Source of the DNA: Chalciporus piperatus
Lineage: Eukaryota > Basidiomycota > Agaricomycetes > Boletales > Boletaceae
Length of the DNA: 64,000 nt
Reading direction: 5' to 3'
Assembly (NCBI GenBank): GCA_038093975.1
Contig: JBBPTG010000014.1
Span: forward strand, 124,001 to 188,000
Both the position numbers and the translations under genes were made by a program. Positions 35,741-47,844 of the stretch are shown here, piece by piece. Within the stretch, counting starts at the first letter, position 1. Each line of letters begins with the position of its first letter. The notes beneath the pieces are model-generated. The model had not been told where the DNA came from, made no database searches, and saw only the letters and a list, made by a program, of their open reading frames with translations.

Positions 35741-37956
35741 TTAAGAACGAATCACTCGAAAGTTCACTGAATTGTCCTTGGGTGGAATTAAGGGTTTAAC
35801 AAGTCTGTCGGGGACGATATTTAGGTTGAGATTGCCGCAGGCAGCGAGGGTGAACACATACCGAAGCCAGATACGCCCTCCACCACTCTTTTCGCGTTGC
35901 ATCTCCCATACAAAGATCTCTCCAGACGCACCAGATATACAATCGATGAGAGTTTGTCTCCCTTCTTTCGTACCCTCGCCTTCAAGGACCCACTCCCCTC
36001 TCCAACCTTCTCCAAGGCCGTCGTCGACATCCATAAAACCCATCCCGACACGTGCACGAGCGACCCACATGTATTTCTTTGCCATCGCCCAACCGTTTGG
36101 TGAGTGGGGACTGGGAACGCGTGTTGCGGTATTGACAAGCGTAGTCTCAGGAATGCCTCCCCCACCTGGGGGCGCAAACGTAAAGGCGGGTTGCATGTTA
36201 GAAGGCATGAGGTGGGTGTAGTAAAACGGCGAGGGAAGGCTCAGAGGGTCTGCGAGTGGTGGAGGGTCCGGAGGAGTAAAGGGAACCAAGGAGTTACCAT
36301 CGAAGACCAGCCAGGTGTTACGCGAAGTCAGGCTTTCATCTTCGGTCGGCGAATCCACTCTAGATTGCCCAAGATCGGGGGTCAAGGGAACATAACCAAA
36401 GTTGCAAATGACATCTCCAACGGAGAGATATTGCGAAAGTCCTCCCTGGCGGAGCTGTTCTTCGCAGGCTGCTATGGCTTCAGGGGACAAACCATTACAC
36501 GGTACGAATACGCGAAGGACGGGTGCACGGATTCTCGATATTGCGAGATATAGATCGTGAGGAGAGTTAGAGGTGCGGGTGTCGTAGGGAGCTTTTCCGA
36601 TGGACGGAGATGAACCGCCACTAATGGATGATGAGCAGGAGATATCAGCGGAAGCACTCCGCCTGTCGCCCTGCACAAAGGGACGCGAAATGTTTTCCTC
36701 CGAGGAATAGGTGAGTGGTCGTCCATCGGCGAACGGAGCGACGGGCGGAGGCTTCGGCGAACGGCGAGTTGTGGCCGATCTCCTCCATGAAGCGTCGAAG
36801 TATTTGAGAGACCGAGGTTCCGATGGCGGCGGAGGCGGTGCAGAGGATCCTCCAAATAAGGAAGATTTTTTTCCTTTGGGTGCCTTGATCGAAGGATTGG
36901 CTGTGATGTCAGCGCGAGATAAGGGGCTAGAGTTATTCGCCCGCAGACGGGAGCCATTGGCCGCGTTTCTGTTTCTTGAACGTCGCGTGTCAGAGGAGCT
37001 GTGTGTACTGGTATCAGATGGGGCGACATCGGATAGATCGGGCTGGTATGAAAGGGGTGCAGGAAACGTGAGCTCGCGGAGACCATGAGGCGGGGTTCCG
37101 GGAGCAGATGGAGATGGAAATCGAGAGGGCTGGCGAGGAAGATCGGAGTCGATGGGTAGTGGCAATGGAGAACTGTGAACGATAGACTGCAAGAAGAGGA
37201 CGAAACGTGAGTGAGTGCTGGCAAGAGTGGCCAATCGAGCAGTCATTGTTGAAGAAAAGTCGTGAGCAGGGCCGTGAGTAAGAGAACTGGACAGACAAGC
37301 AAGAGCGTGCATTGGGTATTGGTGGAGTGGAATGCGTTGAGAAATGACTGGTGATTAAAACGAGTCAGCATGCAAGCTGGAAGAGCGTGGGGCGACGAAC
37401 ACATTAGATGAAGGTCGTGAAGGGTAACATCGACGTCCTGGAGGGCCGAGAGATCCCTCTCTCGCAACGCCGCACGGTATCCAGGTAGATAGTGTGAGAG
37501 AACGACGTCCCTGAGGTCACGGTTGTTCCATAGACGCCTTATGCCGGAACAGGTTGCGAAGAGAGAGAAGAGATCGTCCCAGGCGGCAAAGCGGAGAAGA
37601 CAGGCGAGCGTTTTCGGTTGACGGAGGGATCTCACAGAATTTTTGTGCATATTCTGCCAAGCCCTGGACCTTACTGCTGGGGAGAAGGGTTGTGGTGGAG
37701 TGAGCTGTTTCGGAGGGTGCCCGAGGAAGTCTGGGATGGGTTTTCGATCTTCGTGTGGGACATGGACGGCGATGAGCGGAAGTTTTCTGAGTTCATGGTT
37801 GGGGAGAACGAGAAGGGGTCTCTCGTCTACGTCCACTGGGAGAGGGTCAGAGGAGGTGGAGGAGGCGTCTGAGTTTGTGAGCGACGGAGTCCTGTCAGCG
37901 TATGGATCCATCGCACTGAGGAAAGGCATACGGCCCTGTGTCGGTGTCGAGGTCAA
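35741..37956 (-). CDS. Large low-complexity protein with F-box-like N-terminal region, function unknown
   Basis: Two exons, joined at [20 protein letters not shown], encode about 715 aa. The N-terminal part ([20 protein letters not shown]) is Ser/Pro-rich. A helical block [51 protein letters not shown] follows, which reads like an F-box-type leucine/hydrophobic helix set. The middle is disordered, with Pro runs ([16 protein letters not shown]) and Ser-rich stretches. The C-terminal part is conserved-looking, with [73 protein letters not shown] and LKRYVF-like strands, ending VNFRVIRS. I do not recognise the family. An E3-adaptor role would be speculation. The second exon alone is open for 1.5 kb. 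Confidence 0.75.
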
Positions 37957-38123
37957 TTATTATTTTATTTGTTTGGGCGGAATATAAGTAACAGCACCGT
38001 AGGGGCATCAGTCAATGTATTAATAACCAAACTACACTACCAATCTTAGTAGGTTCTGTCTGATTAGCTAAGCACCCTCTCACTGATTTGTCCCTGTTTG
38101 TCAGTCTCATCCTCTCAACAGTC

Positions 38124-39423
38124 ATGGCCGTATGTATACAGACCGTATATCCCACCAAACTGACTGACTTGTCGTCTACAGGGAAATCTTGAGCGCGACA
38201 TCTTCGGTGACGGCTCCGAACTCTCATCCGAGGAAGACGGTATGTTTATTCGGCTCTTGACACATATCGCAAATTGACCGTGCACAGACGTACCCCAACA
38301 GCGCCAGCGCCAGCCACCCGCAGCAGCCGACCAAGACGCATCGGTTTCATCGGCCGAGTCTAGCGATGCGTACGAACAAGAACGTCCTGCAAAGCCGAAG
38401 CGCAGAGTGAAACGACGCTCCGAAGACCATGAAGGCCGTCAAACTCAGAAAAAGCGCAAGCGGAAACAACAGCTGACCGAGGAAGACTTGAATGATCTTC
38501 CCCCAGAGAAAGGTCGGTCCTCCTGTCTATTCCCGCTTCGTCGATTTTAAATTATCACCCAGCCAATAAACTTCGGCTGGACATGCAGTTTGATGCCATA
38601 CTCAAGCCAAAAAAGGCTTCTCGGCAGAAGAAGCGTAAAAAGGACGACGAGGATGTCCTCGATCGATTTGCAGATGAAGAAGTTTCTCGTCTCCGTGAAG
38701 CAATGCTCGGTGCCGCTGCCGACGACGAACAGGCAAACCGCGACAAATTGCCCGCCGTTAACAAACTCAAACTCCTTCCTCAAGTCATGGAGGTTCTTCG
38801 CAAGTACGCCACACCTCCACTTGCTCACGTCACCCGCTCATTATATCCCCAATAGACAGTCACTCTCACAATCTATCGTGGACAACAACCTTCTCGAGGG
38901 TGTTCGCAGATGGCTTGAGCCACTTCCCGACCGCTCTCTTCCCGCTTTGAATATCCAGCGGGACTTCTTCCCGATCTTGAAGAAAATGGAGTTCATTGAT
39001 GCCCCAGTTCTCAAAGAGTCCGGATTGGGACGCATCATTCTCTTTTATACAAAGTGTAAACGTGTCACACCTGCCATCCAGCGCATCGCCAACGATCTCG
39101 TCTCCATTTGGTCTCGCCCTATCATCAAGCGCAGTGCCTCTTACCGAGATCGTGTCGTTCCCATTGCGCGGGAAGAGGGTACCGAGTGGGCAAACGAGCG
39201 TCTGAATGCCATCCTTGCACGTGCCAAGGAAGGGGAAAAGAACCGTATCAGAAAGAATGCGGTCATGATTCCACAGAGAGACCTCGGCACCTACACCATC
39301 GCACCCAGGGCCGACGCAGGCATTGCACGAAACAGTCAGACCGTCGAAACCGATATCGCGCGAAGAAAGCTCAATGCAGAGCGCATGCGGAGTCTTTCAA
39401 GGAAGATATCAACCAAGGCATAG
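38124..39423 (+). CDS. IWS1: Transcription elongation factor Spn1/IWS1
   Basis: The first exon holds only ATGGCC. The second starts GNLERDIFGDGSELSSEED. An acidic and then Lys/Arg-rich disordered region follows (RPAKPKRRVKRRSED, QKKRKRKQQLTEEDLNDL), then the conserved core LRLDMQFDAILKPKKASRQK, NKLKLLPQVMEVLRK, SIVDNNLLEGVRRWLEPLPD, SLPALNIQRDFFPILKKM, LKESGLGRIILFYTKCKRV and RPIIKRSASYRDRVVPI. This is the TFIIS N-terminal-like helical domain of IWS1, which binds Spt6 and RNA polymerase II during elongation. The C terminus is RSLSRKISTKA. Five exons with introns of about 45-65 nt. Confidence 0.93.
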
Positions 39424-40776
39424 GTTTGCTTTGGGGTGGTTTCAGAGTCTTGATTCTGGATCTAGTCCAGAGCTTATATTTGTACAGTACGCTCCTCTGG
39501 TTATTAATCTGTCGCTGTCGTGTATGCTGTTGAAATGTCACGGGTGCAGTCGGTCTCGGACCAACTCAGACCAACATGCGTACATGTCAAGATGACGCGG
39601 TCGAGCTTGATGACCCGCAGATCCGTTGATGCAAACGTGCACGCTCAGATTCTCAAGTCCTCTGCAACCCCAAGTAACAAAGGTTGCTTTATAATCACGG
39701 TGGGTAGTTGAAGCGCGCTGGCCAGCTCAGCGCTTCCCATCTTATCTGATGTCGGTGGAAGGTGGGTGTCTAACGATCCCAACTCAGGTCAGTCAACGAT
39801 TCAGACATTTCATCGCCGGTCATTACAATCCGAGGAATGCGTATTCGGGGTATCATCAGCGCTCACCCCTGGACTGGGCCGCCAGGCAAAACATAATAGG
39901 CATTCGAGGAACAGAAGGGATGGCACTGGAAGCCGACTTGACATTTTACTCGGGTGCTGAAGCGCTGACTGCTGACGCCGCATGCCCCAAAGCTCTCCAA
40001 TCCTCACCCTCACCAACAATTTAAGATGAGTTACTCGCACAGATTGCTCAGTTCCGCTGCTAAGAAGTTGTAAAGTTCCCGACAGAGCACGGTCAAGTTC
40101 AAATCCTACTTTTTACAATCAATCGTCTCTGGCAACCCCATCGCCCGAACAGCATTCCTCCGTCCCCAACGTGAACGAGCTATCTCATGCTGACTGAGCT
40201 GACTAGTCCTGGTTGTCATGCATTCATATGTTACCCCTTGACTCTTGGGACCCATCAACTGTCGTCCACAGCGTGGGACCAGAATCCTCAAGTAGCATGA
40301 GTGTAGCATGCCTGTTCAACTTGAAGCTGAGTATTCAGTCTAATGGACGACAGTGTGATGACCATCAGGCACAAGCCTGTAGCGGTTTGGACACGTTCCA
40401 ACGGGACGGCCACGGTGCAGGTGAGAAAACTCTCATTCCGCTCCCAAAAAGATGGTAACTTATAACTGCGGTCCTAGCTTGAGGTTGTCCGCGACTCCGC
40501 GTGGATGCGCAGGCAGTTTGTTCCTCTACTTGTGAGTACAGCAGTATCCTAGACTTGAAATACCCGCAGCATTGCCTGGCTACGACCTAAGACATACTTC
40601 GTTCCAACTATGCCTCGCGCAGCACCGCCAGATCCATGCCTTGAAGATCATATGTTCGTTTGTCCAGAGTTGTCAGCGTTCGACCAAAATTAGGCCATAC
40701 TGACTTGGGTATATAAAGGGGATTCGACAGCTTGTGTTGCCTATCGTTTTTCCCCCTGATTCCTCCCTAGCACAGG
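39424..40776. other. Intergenic region upstream of the peroxygenase
   Basis: About 1.35 kb between IWS1 and the peroxygenase. No supported gene. A TATA box for the peroxygenase lies at 40710. A sequence near 40090-40120 that resembles a tRNA B box followed by a T run was checked and rejected. Confidence 0.5.
40710..40717 (+). promoter_or_regulatory. TATA box of the peroxygenase gene
   Basis: TATATAAA, 60 nt upstream of the peroxygenase start codon. Its position and sequence fit a core promoter of a regulated secreted-protein gene. Confidence 0.6.
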
Positions 40777-42322
40777 ATGAAATTGCAGTCACTCTCGATT
40801 CTAGTTTCTCTCGTCCCGTATGCATTGGGATACCCGGGTCTCGCACACTTCCCGGAGTATCGCTCCCTCGCGGGATTGTCTCCACAACAACTTCGGGCAG
40901 TCGCGCAAACGTTTAGCAGCATGCCCGGTGCCCAACCTCTTCCCCCTCCAATTAATGACACATCCTCGAAGTTGGTGTACGACCATGCCCATCCCTACGT
41001 ACCCCCCGGTCCAGGGGACATTCGTGGCCCTTGTCCAGGATTGAACACCCTCGCATCTCACGGGGTAAGCAGCTGACCGACAGGTCTCACTTCGGGCATC
41101 TCGGTGATACATGATTTATTGATGAACATGTTTCTCCGCACAGTATTTGAATCATAACGGAGTTGCAACCCCGGCGGAGATCATCACTGCCGTGCAAGAA
41201 GGTACGTCGATCAACTGAGATATGTAGGTTTCTCGGGCTTATGAAGACGCTTAAGGGTTTAACATGGGGTGGAACTTGGCCGCATTCGTCACCTATGGTG
41301 TATGTCGGACACCGTCGCATTGCTATTTCGCGGTGCTAACTCATGTGTAAAAGGCATTCGTCGTCGACGGGAACCACTTGACTAACTTGATGAGCATCGG
41401 TGCCAATGTCACTGAAGAGGACATGGTCACCGGAGGATTGAACATCCACGGAAACTTCGAAGGTCAGCACCTTTTGCCAGGGGGAACGCAACGGAGCCCC
41501 TCGGTCTTTTCAATGACTGTGCTGAAATGGATTTTATGTAAAATCCAGGTGATGCGAGCACTACTCGTGGAGACTATTACTTCGGTAACAACTACAGTTT
41601 CAATGAGACTTTGTTTAACCAGGTAGGGAAAGCTACCCCAGCGATTCCCCTCGTATCTTAAAAACATCTTCACCCTCCGCAGCTCGAAGACGCTGCCAAG
41701 CTAGTTGGCAATGGTATGATCACCATCGAATCAGCAGCCCTGGACAAATACCAGCGAATCAACGACTCCATGGCGCGCAACCCTACGTTCTACCTCCAGA
41801 CCCCCAGATACCTAACTGTCTACGCCGAAACGACCTTCCCGCTTGCATTCTTCGCCAGCAACCAAACGGCGAACACGACACTGAACGTGACGCTCCCTGA
41901 CGCGCGGAGCTTCTTCCAGCATGGAAAGTATCCTCACGACTTCTACCGCCGCCAGGCCCCGTACGACTTCCAACAAGTCGGCACGATGTTTAACAAGATT
42001 TTCAAGTTGGTTGGTGTCATGCCCGGCCACAACGAAGGCGTAGGCAACTATGTGCACGATCCCCAGGACAACGGAAGCGTAAGTTGATATCCTTGGAAAG
42101 ATCGTACAAATGCCCCATGTTGACGTTCTTCCCCTCCTCCTTTCTCGACCTGTCTCCCCTTCTCAGACCTGCTACGCGTACCAGAGGCAGGTCAACTTGA
42201 CAGCCCAGCTGTACCCGGACCCGACCCCTGAACTGGCCACTGCCATCAAGGCCAATCTGGTTACGTTCTACCAGATCTTGCGAAATCCTTCTTGCCAGCA
42301 GCTGTTCCCCTTCGGACATTGA
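40777..42322 (+). CDS. Unspecific peroxygenase, long type (heme-thiolate, chloroperoxidase family)
   Basis: The start MKLQSLSILVSLVPYALGYP is a signal peptide, followed by a short propeptide-like segment. Heme-thiolate motif: RGPCPGLNTLASHG joined to YLNHNGVATPAE, with the proximal Cys in PCP. Magnesium and active-site motif: NFEGDASTTRGDYYFGNN. The distal acid-base pair of long peroxygenases is present as RYLTVYAETTFPLAFF (Arg, then Glu seven residues on). N-glycosylation sites are frequent in the ANTTLNVT region, and a C-terminal Cys (NPSCQQLF) could form the disulfide with CYAYQRQ. About 365 aa in six exons. Role: extracellular H2O2-dependent oxygenation of aromatics, alkanes and fatty acids. 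The TATA box is 60 nt upstream. The sequence seems fully functional. Confidence 0.93.
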
Positions 42323-43835
42323 GAGCGCGGTAAAGAACTGTTTATATACTGACTGGTACCACTGGACATTCGAACATACACATACATTGGACGATTGACC
42401 TTACACCTGATAGAGTACCATCAGATGCAAATGAATATAATATGTTATGTGTGTGTTCCCTCATCTGCTCGATGTACTACAGCCTGGTGCGTTACGATTC
42501 CTGAAATTGTTAGTCTCCCGTTCCTTAGTTTGGAATATATTGTTCTTGTGGGCAACCTCATGTTCGGTCGGAGAATGGCGACCAAGTAGTAGGTTTCCGT
42601 GCGTCCAACCATGTCGAATGTACCACTCACCAGTGGCAACTTGAGTGCCGCAACATTCTATGATCGCGGCCTCCGATTTCAAACGCATCCGCCCCAGTAT
42701 TAGGGGTAAGTAATTCCACAGCTCTCGGTAATCCGCGAGCATGAGTGACTGCGAAAAACGGCTAACTTTCTGATGGGCACAGGTGGTACATACTCAGGGC
42801 CTCAGGCCCATATGCTTACATTTCCATGAACCATCATTCAATGTCCATAACATGATAAATGGACAGGTGCCGTACAGAAGTGCTCCGGTCCAATCAGAGT
42901 CCTCGTTGAGATGCATGTACCACATGTACAGAGAATTCCGAAACATACTAGGGCAGGGAGTGAGAGGGTTCGTCAAACCTCTCATATGGTGAGGCGGATC
43001 AAAATGTCATTTCAAGTTGTCGTCTTAGAGAACGAGCTCGAGTTGTCAGTGCAAGGGATTGTCCTGCAACAGAGGTACAAGCTGTTGGATTGCAACTCGT
43101 ATGCTCTCGTATGCCAGCCTTATGCCAGCCACGTCCGCTCACGGCCCGGGCCCCATTGGAACGAACGAGGACTTGCTCACTCAAGTACTCAGTACTCAGT
43201 ACTCAGCACCCCACGCTCGGAATCAGTAGATACGCCACCGAGAGTCAATCGCACACTGGTGACTGGACAACGTATTTGGATATGGACGTTTCCCAGAAGA
43301 TTCGTCGCAATATACACCGTGGGTCCTCGCGGGTCCTGTGCTTCCGGCGTCTCTTCTGCATTCGGATCGACGGCCACCGCTGGATCCATTGTCGTACTGT
43401 CGTCCAGTTGTATTCCGCGTCTCAAGTACCTAGCGAGTCAGTTAAAGACCACGACGAATAACTCCTGCAACCATGATCCCGTGAAACACACCATCGCTGA
43501 TTCCATCGATCCCGCTCGTGAAACGCCCTTGTTATCAAATTCAGCTTGAAGTTACCCGCGTCAATTCCGTCTCAACTCCAGCTGAAAACGCGGGGCCCGA
43601 TGTCATCCTCGCCGTAGACTTAGCAACCAAGGAATCTGTACGTGAGAAGTTCTGATTTTTTTTTTTCGTTATGTCACCCCTTGTGCCCTCATGTAGGCTC
43701 ACGAAAACCTTCAGAAACGCAACGGGAAGGCGGCTACGCGAAGGCCGTTCTCAGCTGAGGTAGGTGGTTCTCAGTGCACCCAATGACTCAAGTATCCGGC
43801 CACGAAAAAGCCGGGTCACTTCAATTTTCCTCGCC
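42323..43835. other. Intergenic region between peroxygenase and GH3 genes
   Basis: About 1.5 kb. Open frames of up to 200 codons on the plus strand look random. A short tandem repeat lies at 43184-43204. Two stretches (43545..43637 and 43697..43759) look like exons flanked by GT-AG introns and could belong to the GH3 gene (see findings). Confidence 0.45.
43184..43204. repeat. Heptamer tandem repeat
   Basis: AGTACTC repeated three times in tandem in non-coding DNA upstream of the GH3 gene. Confidence 0.8.
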
Positions 43836-45894
43836 ATGACCCAGGCGTACGGAGTCCCTCCCCCCTGCAAGTCCTTGACGCCAGAGTTACGAGCACGCTT
43901 GGCCGCAAGAACCAATCTTCTTCTTCTGGGGATTGTTCATGCCAACCGCAATACCCAGTATGCTTCCAAGACGACTTCCCTCGCGGGCTTCCGTGACGCT
44001 ATATCCGCTTATGGTACTGATTCAGACGAGGGGCTATTGCAGGCTTTCCAAACTCATGTCCCGCTCTCCGATTACGAATCTTACAGGCCATTCGTGGCCA
44101 AGTTTAACGATCGCCCATGCAAGGAAAGCGAGGTCGTGAACCTATTCGCGCCAGGTCTTCCCAATTTCTTCGCCATCTCGAGCGCTACTTCCGGGAATGA
44201 ACCAAAGCTTTTCGCGAGATACCAGTCTCGTTCACGAGGGTTGTCCTTCGGTATCCAGGGATCAGTGGCCGCTATATTTTACTATGGCTACAAGGAAATC
44301 AAGGAAGTCGAACGTGAATCTGATCAAATCGTGAAAAGGATTCCTGTGTGCATCGGTTCAGGTGGCATGATGCGTGAAATGCAAGGGTGGCACGTCGACG
44401 ATGATGACGAGAGAATGCCATTGTTATGTAGGTTCGAGGACGGGTCATTGTTGTCGTGTTCCTGACGCTTTTTTCAGTGCCAGAATCTGTTGCCCCCTGG
44501 GCAGCCTCCATGATCAAACATCCTCGGTCATTCTTGATGATACATGCACTCTTCACTCTGGCATGCCGTGACGTTCACCGCATTTCGACAACATTTTCGA
44601 CTGTGTTTTTTGACCTCATACGATATATGGATGAGGAGTGGGACATGTTCGTGTCCTGCATCAGGGAAGGTACTGTGCCCGCCTTGGAAGGCGTTGATGA
44701 GGTCAGACCTTATCTACAGGTGGGTCATGATTGAGGAGTGTGACGTGCGTGTACAACTCAATTTACACAGGCTCATTGCCATCCAAATCCCGAACGCGCC
44801 GCGGAGCTGCGTCAAATCGGCCCTCCGCTTTCGCGTGTGGGATGGGCCGCGCACGTTTGGCCGAAACTTAGGATAATCACCGCCGTGTGGAGTGGTCCAT
44901 TCGCCACCGTGCTTCCAAAGGCAAGGATACCGCAATCTCATTCAGTTCCGATATTGAAACCTTAGCTCTAGGTCAAAGCCATCCTTGGCCCAACCATCGA
45001 CATCCGCAGTCTGGCTTATGGTTCATCAGAGTCCTTCGTCGCTGGCCCGTATGCGGACAACCTTGAACTCTACGTTCTTCGGAGCCATGATCTTGTGGAA
45101 TTTCTGGATGTTACTTCCAAGGAATTGCACGAAAATCTCTGCCAGGCGGTTAGTCATCTCTCTCCCTCTCCCTCCCTCTGTGTTTGAAATGCGGCGCGTT
45201 TGCTGACTACACCCAGTGCGACTTGGTGGTGGGCAAGCAGTATGAAGTTATACTGACCACCAACGACGGCTTATGGCGTTATCGACTGGGTGACGTGATT
45301 GATATGGTGGGGTTTGATGCAAACGATGGTGCCCCGGTCTTTGCATATTCAGGCAGAAGAAGGTGCGGATCTTAATTTCTATGAGCAAGTAAGCTGACAA
45401 CAATGCGCGGGATTCGTCAGCTTGACGATACGTTTACCCCACGCGCTCATATCCGAGACCCAACTTGTGGCGGCTGTTCAGGCCATTGGTTCGGACATTA
45501 TTCAGGTGCACGAGTTCACGACGATGGTTGATGACCGATACACTCCCCCGACTGTGGGGTTCTTTTTCGAGGGTACCCTCGGTTTGTCCCAACGATCCGC
45601 ATCAACAACGACCCATGTCTCACCACCCACACTCTAGGTCCTAATACGCATATCGTTCCTCAAATCTTGTTTGACGGTCTCGTTGCGATAAACGTCGAGC
45701 ACCAGAAAGCGCTGAGCAACGGACGGATCCGTCTTCCTACCATACGGATCCTCAAACCCGGCACATTCATGGAGTACCGCCAGTGGAGGTCGTCGAAGAT
45801 GAATGTGGGATCTGGACAAACTAAAGTCCCTATCGTCATGCTCAACGATGCCTCGCGAGAGTGGATCCTTGAGAGGGTAGTTCGAGAGCTTTGA
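43836..45894 (+). CDS. GH3-family acyl-acid amido synthetase-like enzyme
   Basis: The protein core reads SLTPELRARLAARTNLLLL, GIVHANRNTQYASKT, FFAISSATSGNEPKLFARY (the ATP/AMP-binding SSxTSG-type motif), ESVAPWAASMIKHPRSFLMI, PLSRVGWAAHVWPKLRIITA, LAYGSSESFVAG, LVVGKQYEVILTTNDGLWRY followed by RLGDVIDMVGF (the second nucleotide motif) and LPTIRILKPGTFMEYRQW near the C terminus, ending WILERVVREL. These match the GH3 (auxin-responsive promoter) adenylating enzymes of the ANL superfamily, which in plants conjugate amino acids to jasmonate or auxin. Fungal members exist but their substrates are not known. About 560-600 aa. The start is uncertain: MTQAYGVPPP at 43836 is used, although exons further upstream can be joined in frame. 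Confidence 0.83.
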
Positions 45895-47844
45895 CGACAT
45901 CCTGTACCAGCTTCAATCGACTACGCGTTTTCATTTCATCAGGTTCGGGTTTTCTTTGTGCTTACCATACCCTTCGTGAATCGTATCCAGTCTTAGCCGC
46001 CGGATAGTCTGGATCAAGATTCAACTTGAATCCGTGACAGTATGAAAGACAGGTCGCGGTCTTGCGTTTCAAGTCACAGTCTTGTCAGGACTCAGAATTG
46101 GCGCGCTGTCCAAGTCCGGTGAGCGAATGAGCCGCCATGTGGCTGTGCTGGTACGCGGACCCGACCAATCAGAATGTCGTTTTATCCGCTTGTTCATCTC
46201 GCGCTCACACAGTCGGTCTGACTGAGCTCTTTTCCTAAGTATGTAGAATTGTATGAGCAGAGCCTTGAGCTTGAGCTTGAGCGCTTGAGCCTCAGGGCGG
46301 TGACTCCTTCGAGGCGGCAGCACAGCCTCAACTGTGGCGACCAATCAGAGTACATTTTTGTCTGGCTTAAAGTTGTAAGAATGTGTAGAATTGCCGCAGT
46401 TGCACGGTTAATGTCCCCAGGGTTGATTCTCCAAGTTGGCATACGCAGCATTGAGGATTATTCGAATTGGTTGATGCATAACAGCACTTGGGGGTATAAA
46501 GAGGGTGGTGAGCTTGTTACATTCGCTATCATCATACCTACACGCTCACCTTCAATTCCCTTCGGGTATGTCTAGGGGAGACTAGGGAGCGGTTTTCTGA
46601 TTCCTGCTTTTGTACATCATACCCAACAATCCACTGATACGGAGTTTTTTTTAAATGTATGGTCCGAGGGGAACGAGTTGCATCGTCCCTGCGGTCAATC
46701 AACAGCGCCATCCCGGGCCAGAGACACTGGACACTCAAACAAGAGACCGTCGGTTTCACAACCTTTTTTTCATCTACAGACTGTTGTACAAAAGTTTACA
46801 ATCAATGGTACAAGTATCGATGCAACGCCGGGTGTTTAAACTGTACCGTAAAATTGTGGGCTGATCCGCACCATTATCTCAACCCCCAACGATCAACGAG
46901 AGCAGTCGAAAAGAGAGAGAGCGAGAAGCAGTTGTTGTACAATGAAGGGGTGACGAGGGAAAAAAAAATTGAATGAAGGAAAGGATTCGTGAGTAGAGAA
47001 CGAAAGCGACGTGGAGGCGAGCGGGAGGAGAGGTAAGAAGAGGCAGTGAGTTTGTGCATATGAGATGTATGAGAGTTAGGGGAGCACGCAGATGTGCAAG
47101 TAATGAGTGGGTATTGCTGCGGCAATAGCTAGCCAAGCAGTCGGCTATAGAAAAAGAGCTCGTTCAGGAACGTTGCAGCAAGATAAAAAAAAAATGCATT
47201 GCAGGAGACAAACAAAAGCAAACCCAGAGCATTGTCCAGGCTGCCTTCCATCAGCAGTGAGGCCTTGGGTAGATAGATAGAAACTTGCGAGACGAGAAAA
47301 GGGAGTGTTGGGGTTGCAATAAATGATGAAGGAGTGAAGTACCGCGGTGAGATCTGGCATGAAGAGGTTATGAATTTAGTCGCTGCTGGCAATGCCGCGA
47401 AAACATACCTCTCACGAAAATGATGACCGAAGGAGTGTGCGATAAGAGCATGAAACTGAAAGCTGATGGAATGCGCAAGGACTGCCAGGGAATGGGTGTC
47501 AAACAAAGGGGAGAGGCGAAGCGGTGAATGCTCCCCACTGGGAAAAAACACAAATGTGTGCAAAAAGAACAGAAACGATGGAAATTCCGACGTAAGTAGG
47601 TGCAGAAGGCATGCAAAGGAATCGGGTCATAGACACAAGGGCGTGAGTGGTCAGTAAGGTAAGAAAAAAGAATTGAGGTGAGGAACAAGTGGAAAAAGAA
47701 AAAGAAACTTTCGAGCTCGTCAAGAGTTAAAAGGAAAGAGATAAAGAAATATTGTAAGGCATTGAAAGTGAGATGGAGCATCGAAAGATAATTCTGGAGC
47801 ACCAACGCCTGCGGAGATGGCGTTAAACCTACATAACCATCAAT
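45895..47844. other. Intergenic region with purine-rich strand bias
   Basis: About 1.95 kb between two convergent genes. A GGTATAAAGAG sequence near 46495 looks like a TATA box, but no gene follows it that I can support. From about 46890 to 47800 the plus strand is strongly rich in A and G (many GAAAG, AAAAAA and GAGAG runs). Minus-strand frames there translate to Phe/Leu/Ser/Pro-rich sequence as expected from composition alone. Confidence 0.5.

Noticed and set aside
40030..40125. Possible tRNA (AGTTCAAATCC followed by a T run)
   Set aside because: The B-box-like sequence and T run are there, but no A box with correct spacing and no pairing acceptor or T stem could be found.
42911..43549. 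212-codon plus-strand open frame
   Set aside because: Low-complexity content includes the AGTACTC tandem repeat, there is no domain, and an equally plausible frame exists on the other strand.
47129..47805. Two minus-strand frames of about 145 codons, rich in Phe, Leu and Ser
   Set aside because: Composition is explained by the pyrimidine-rich strand. No conserved motif, start context or splice structure.
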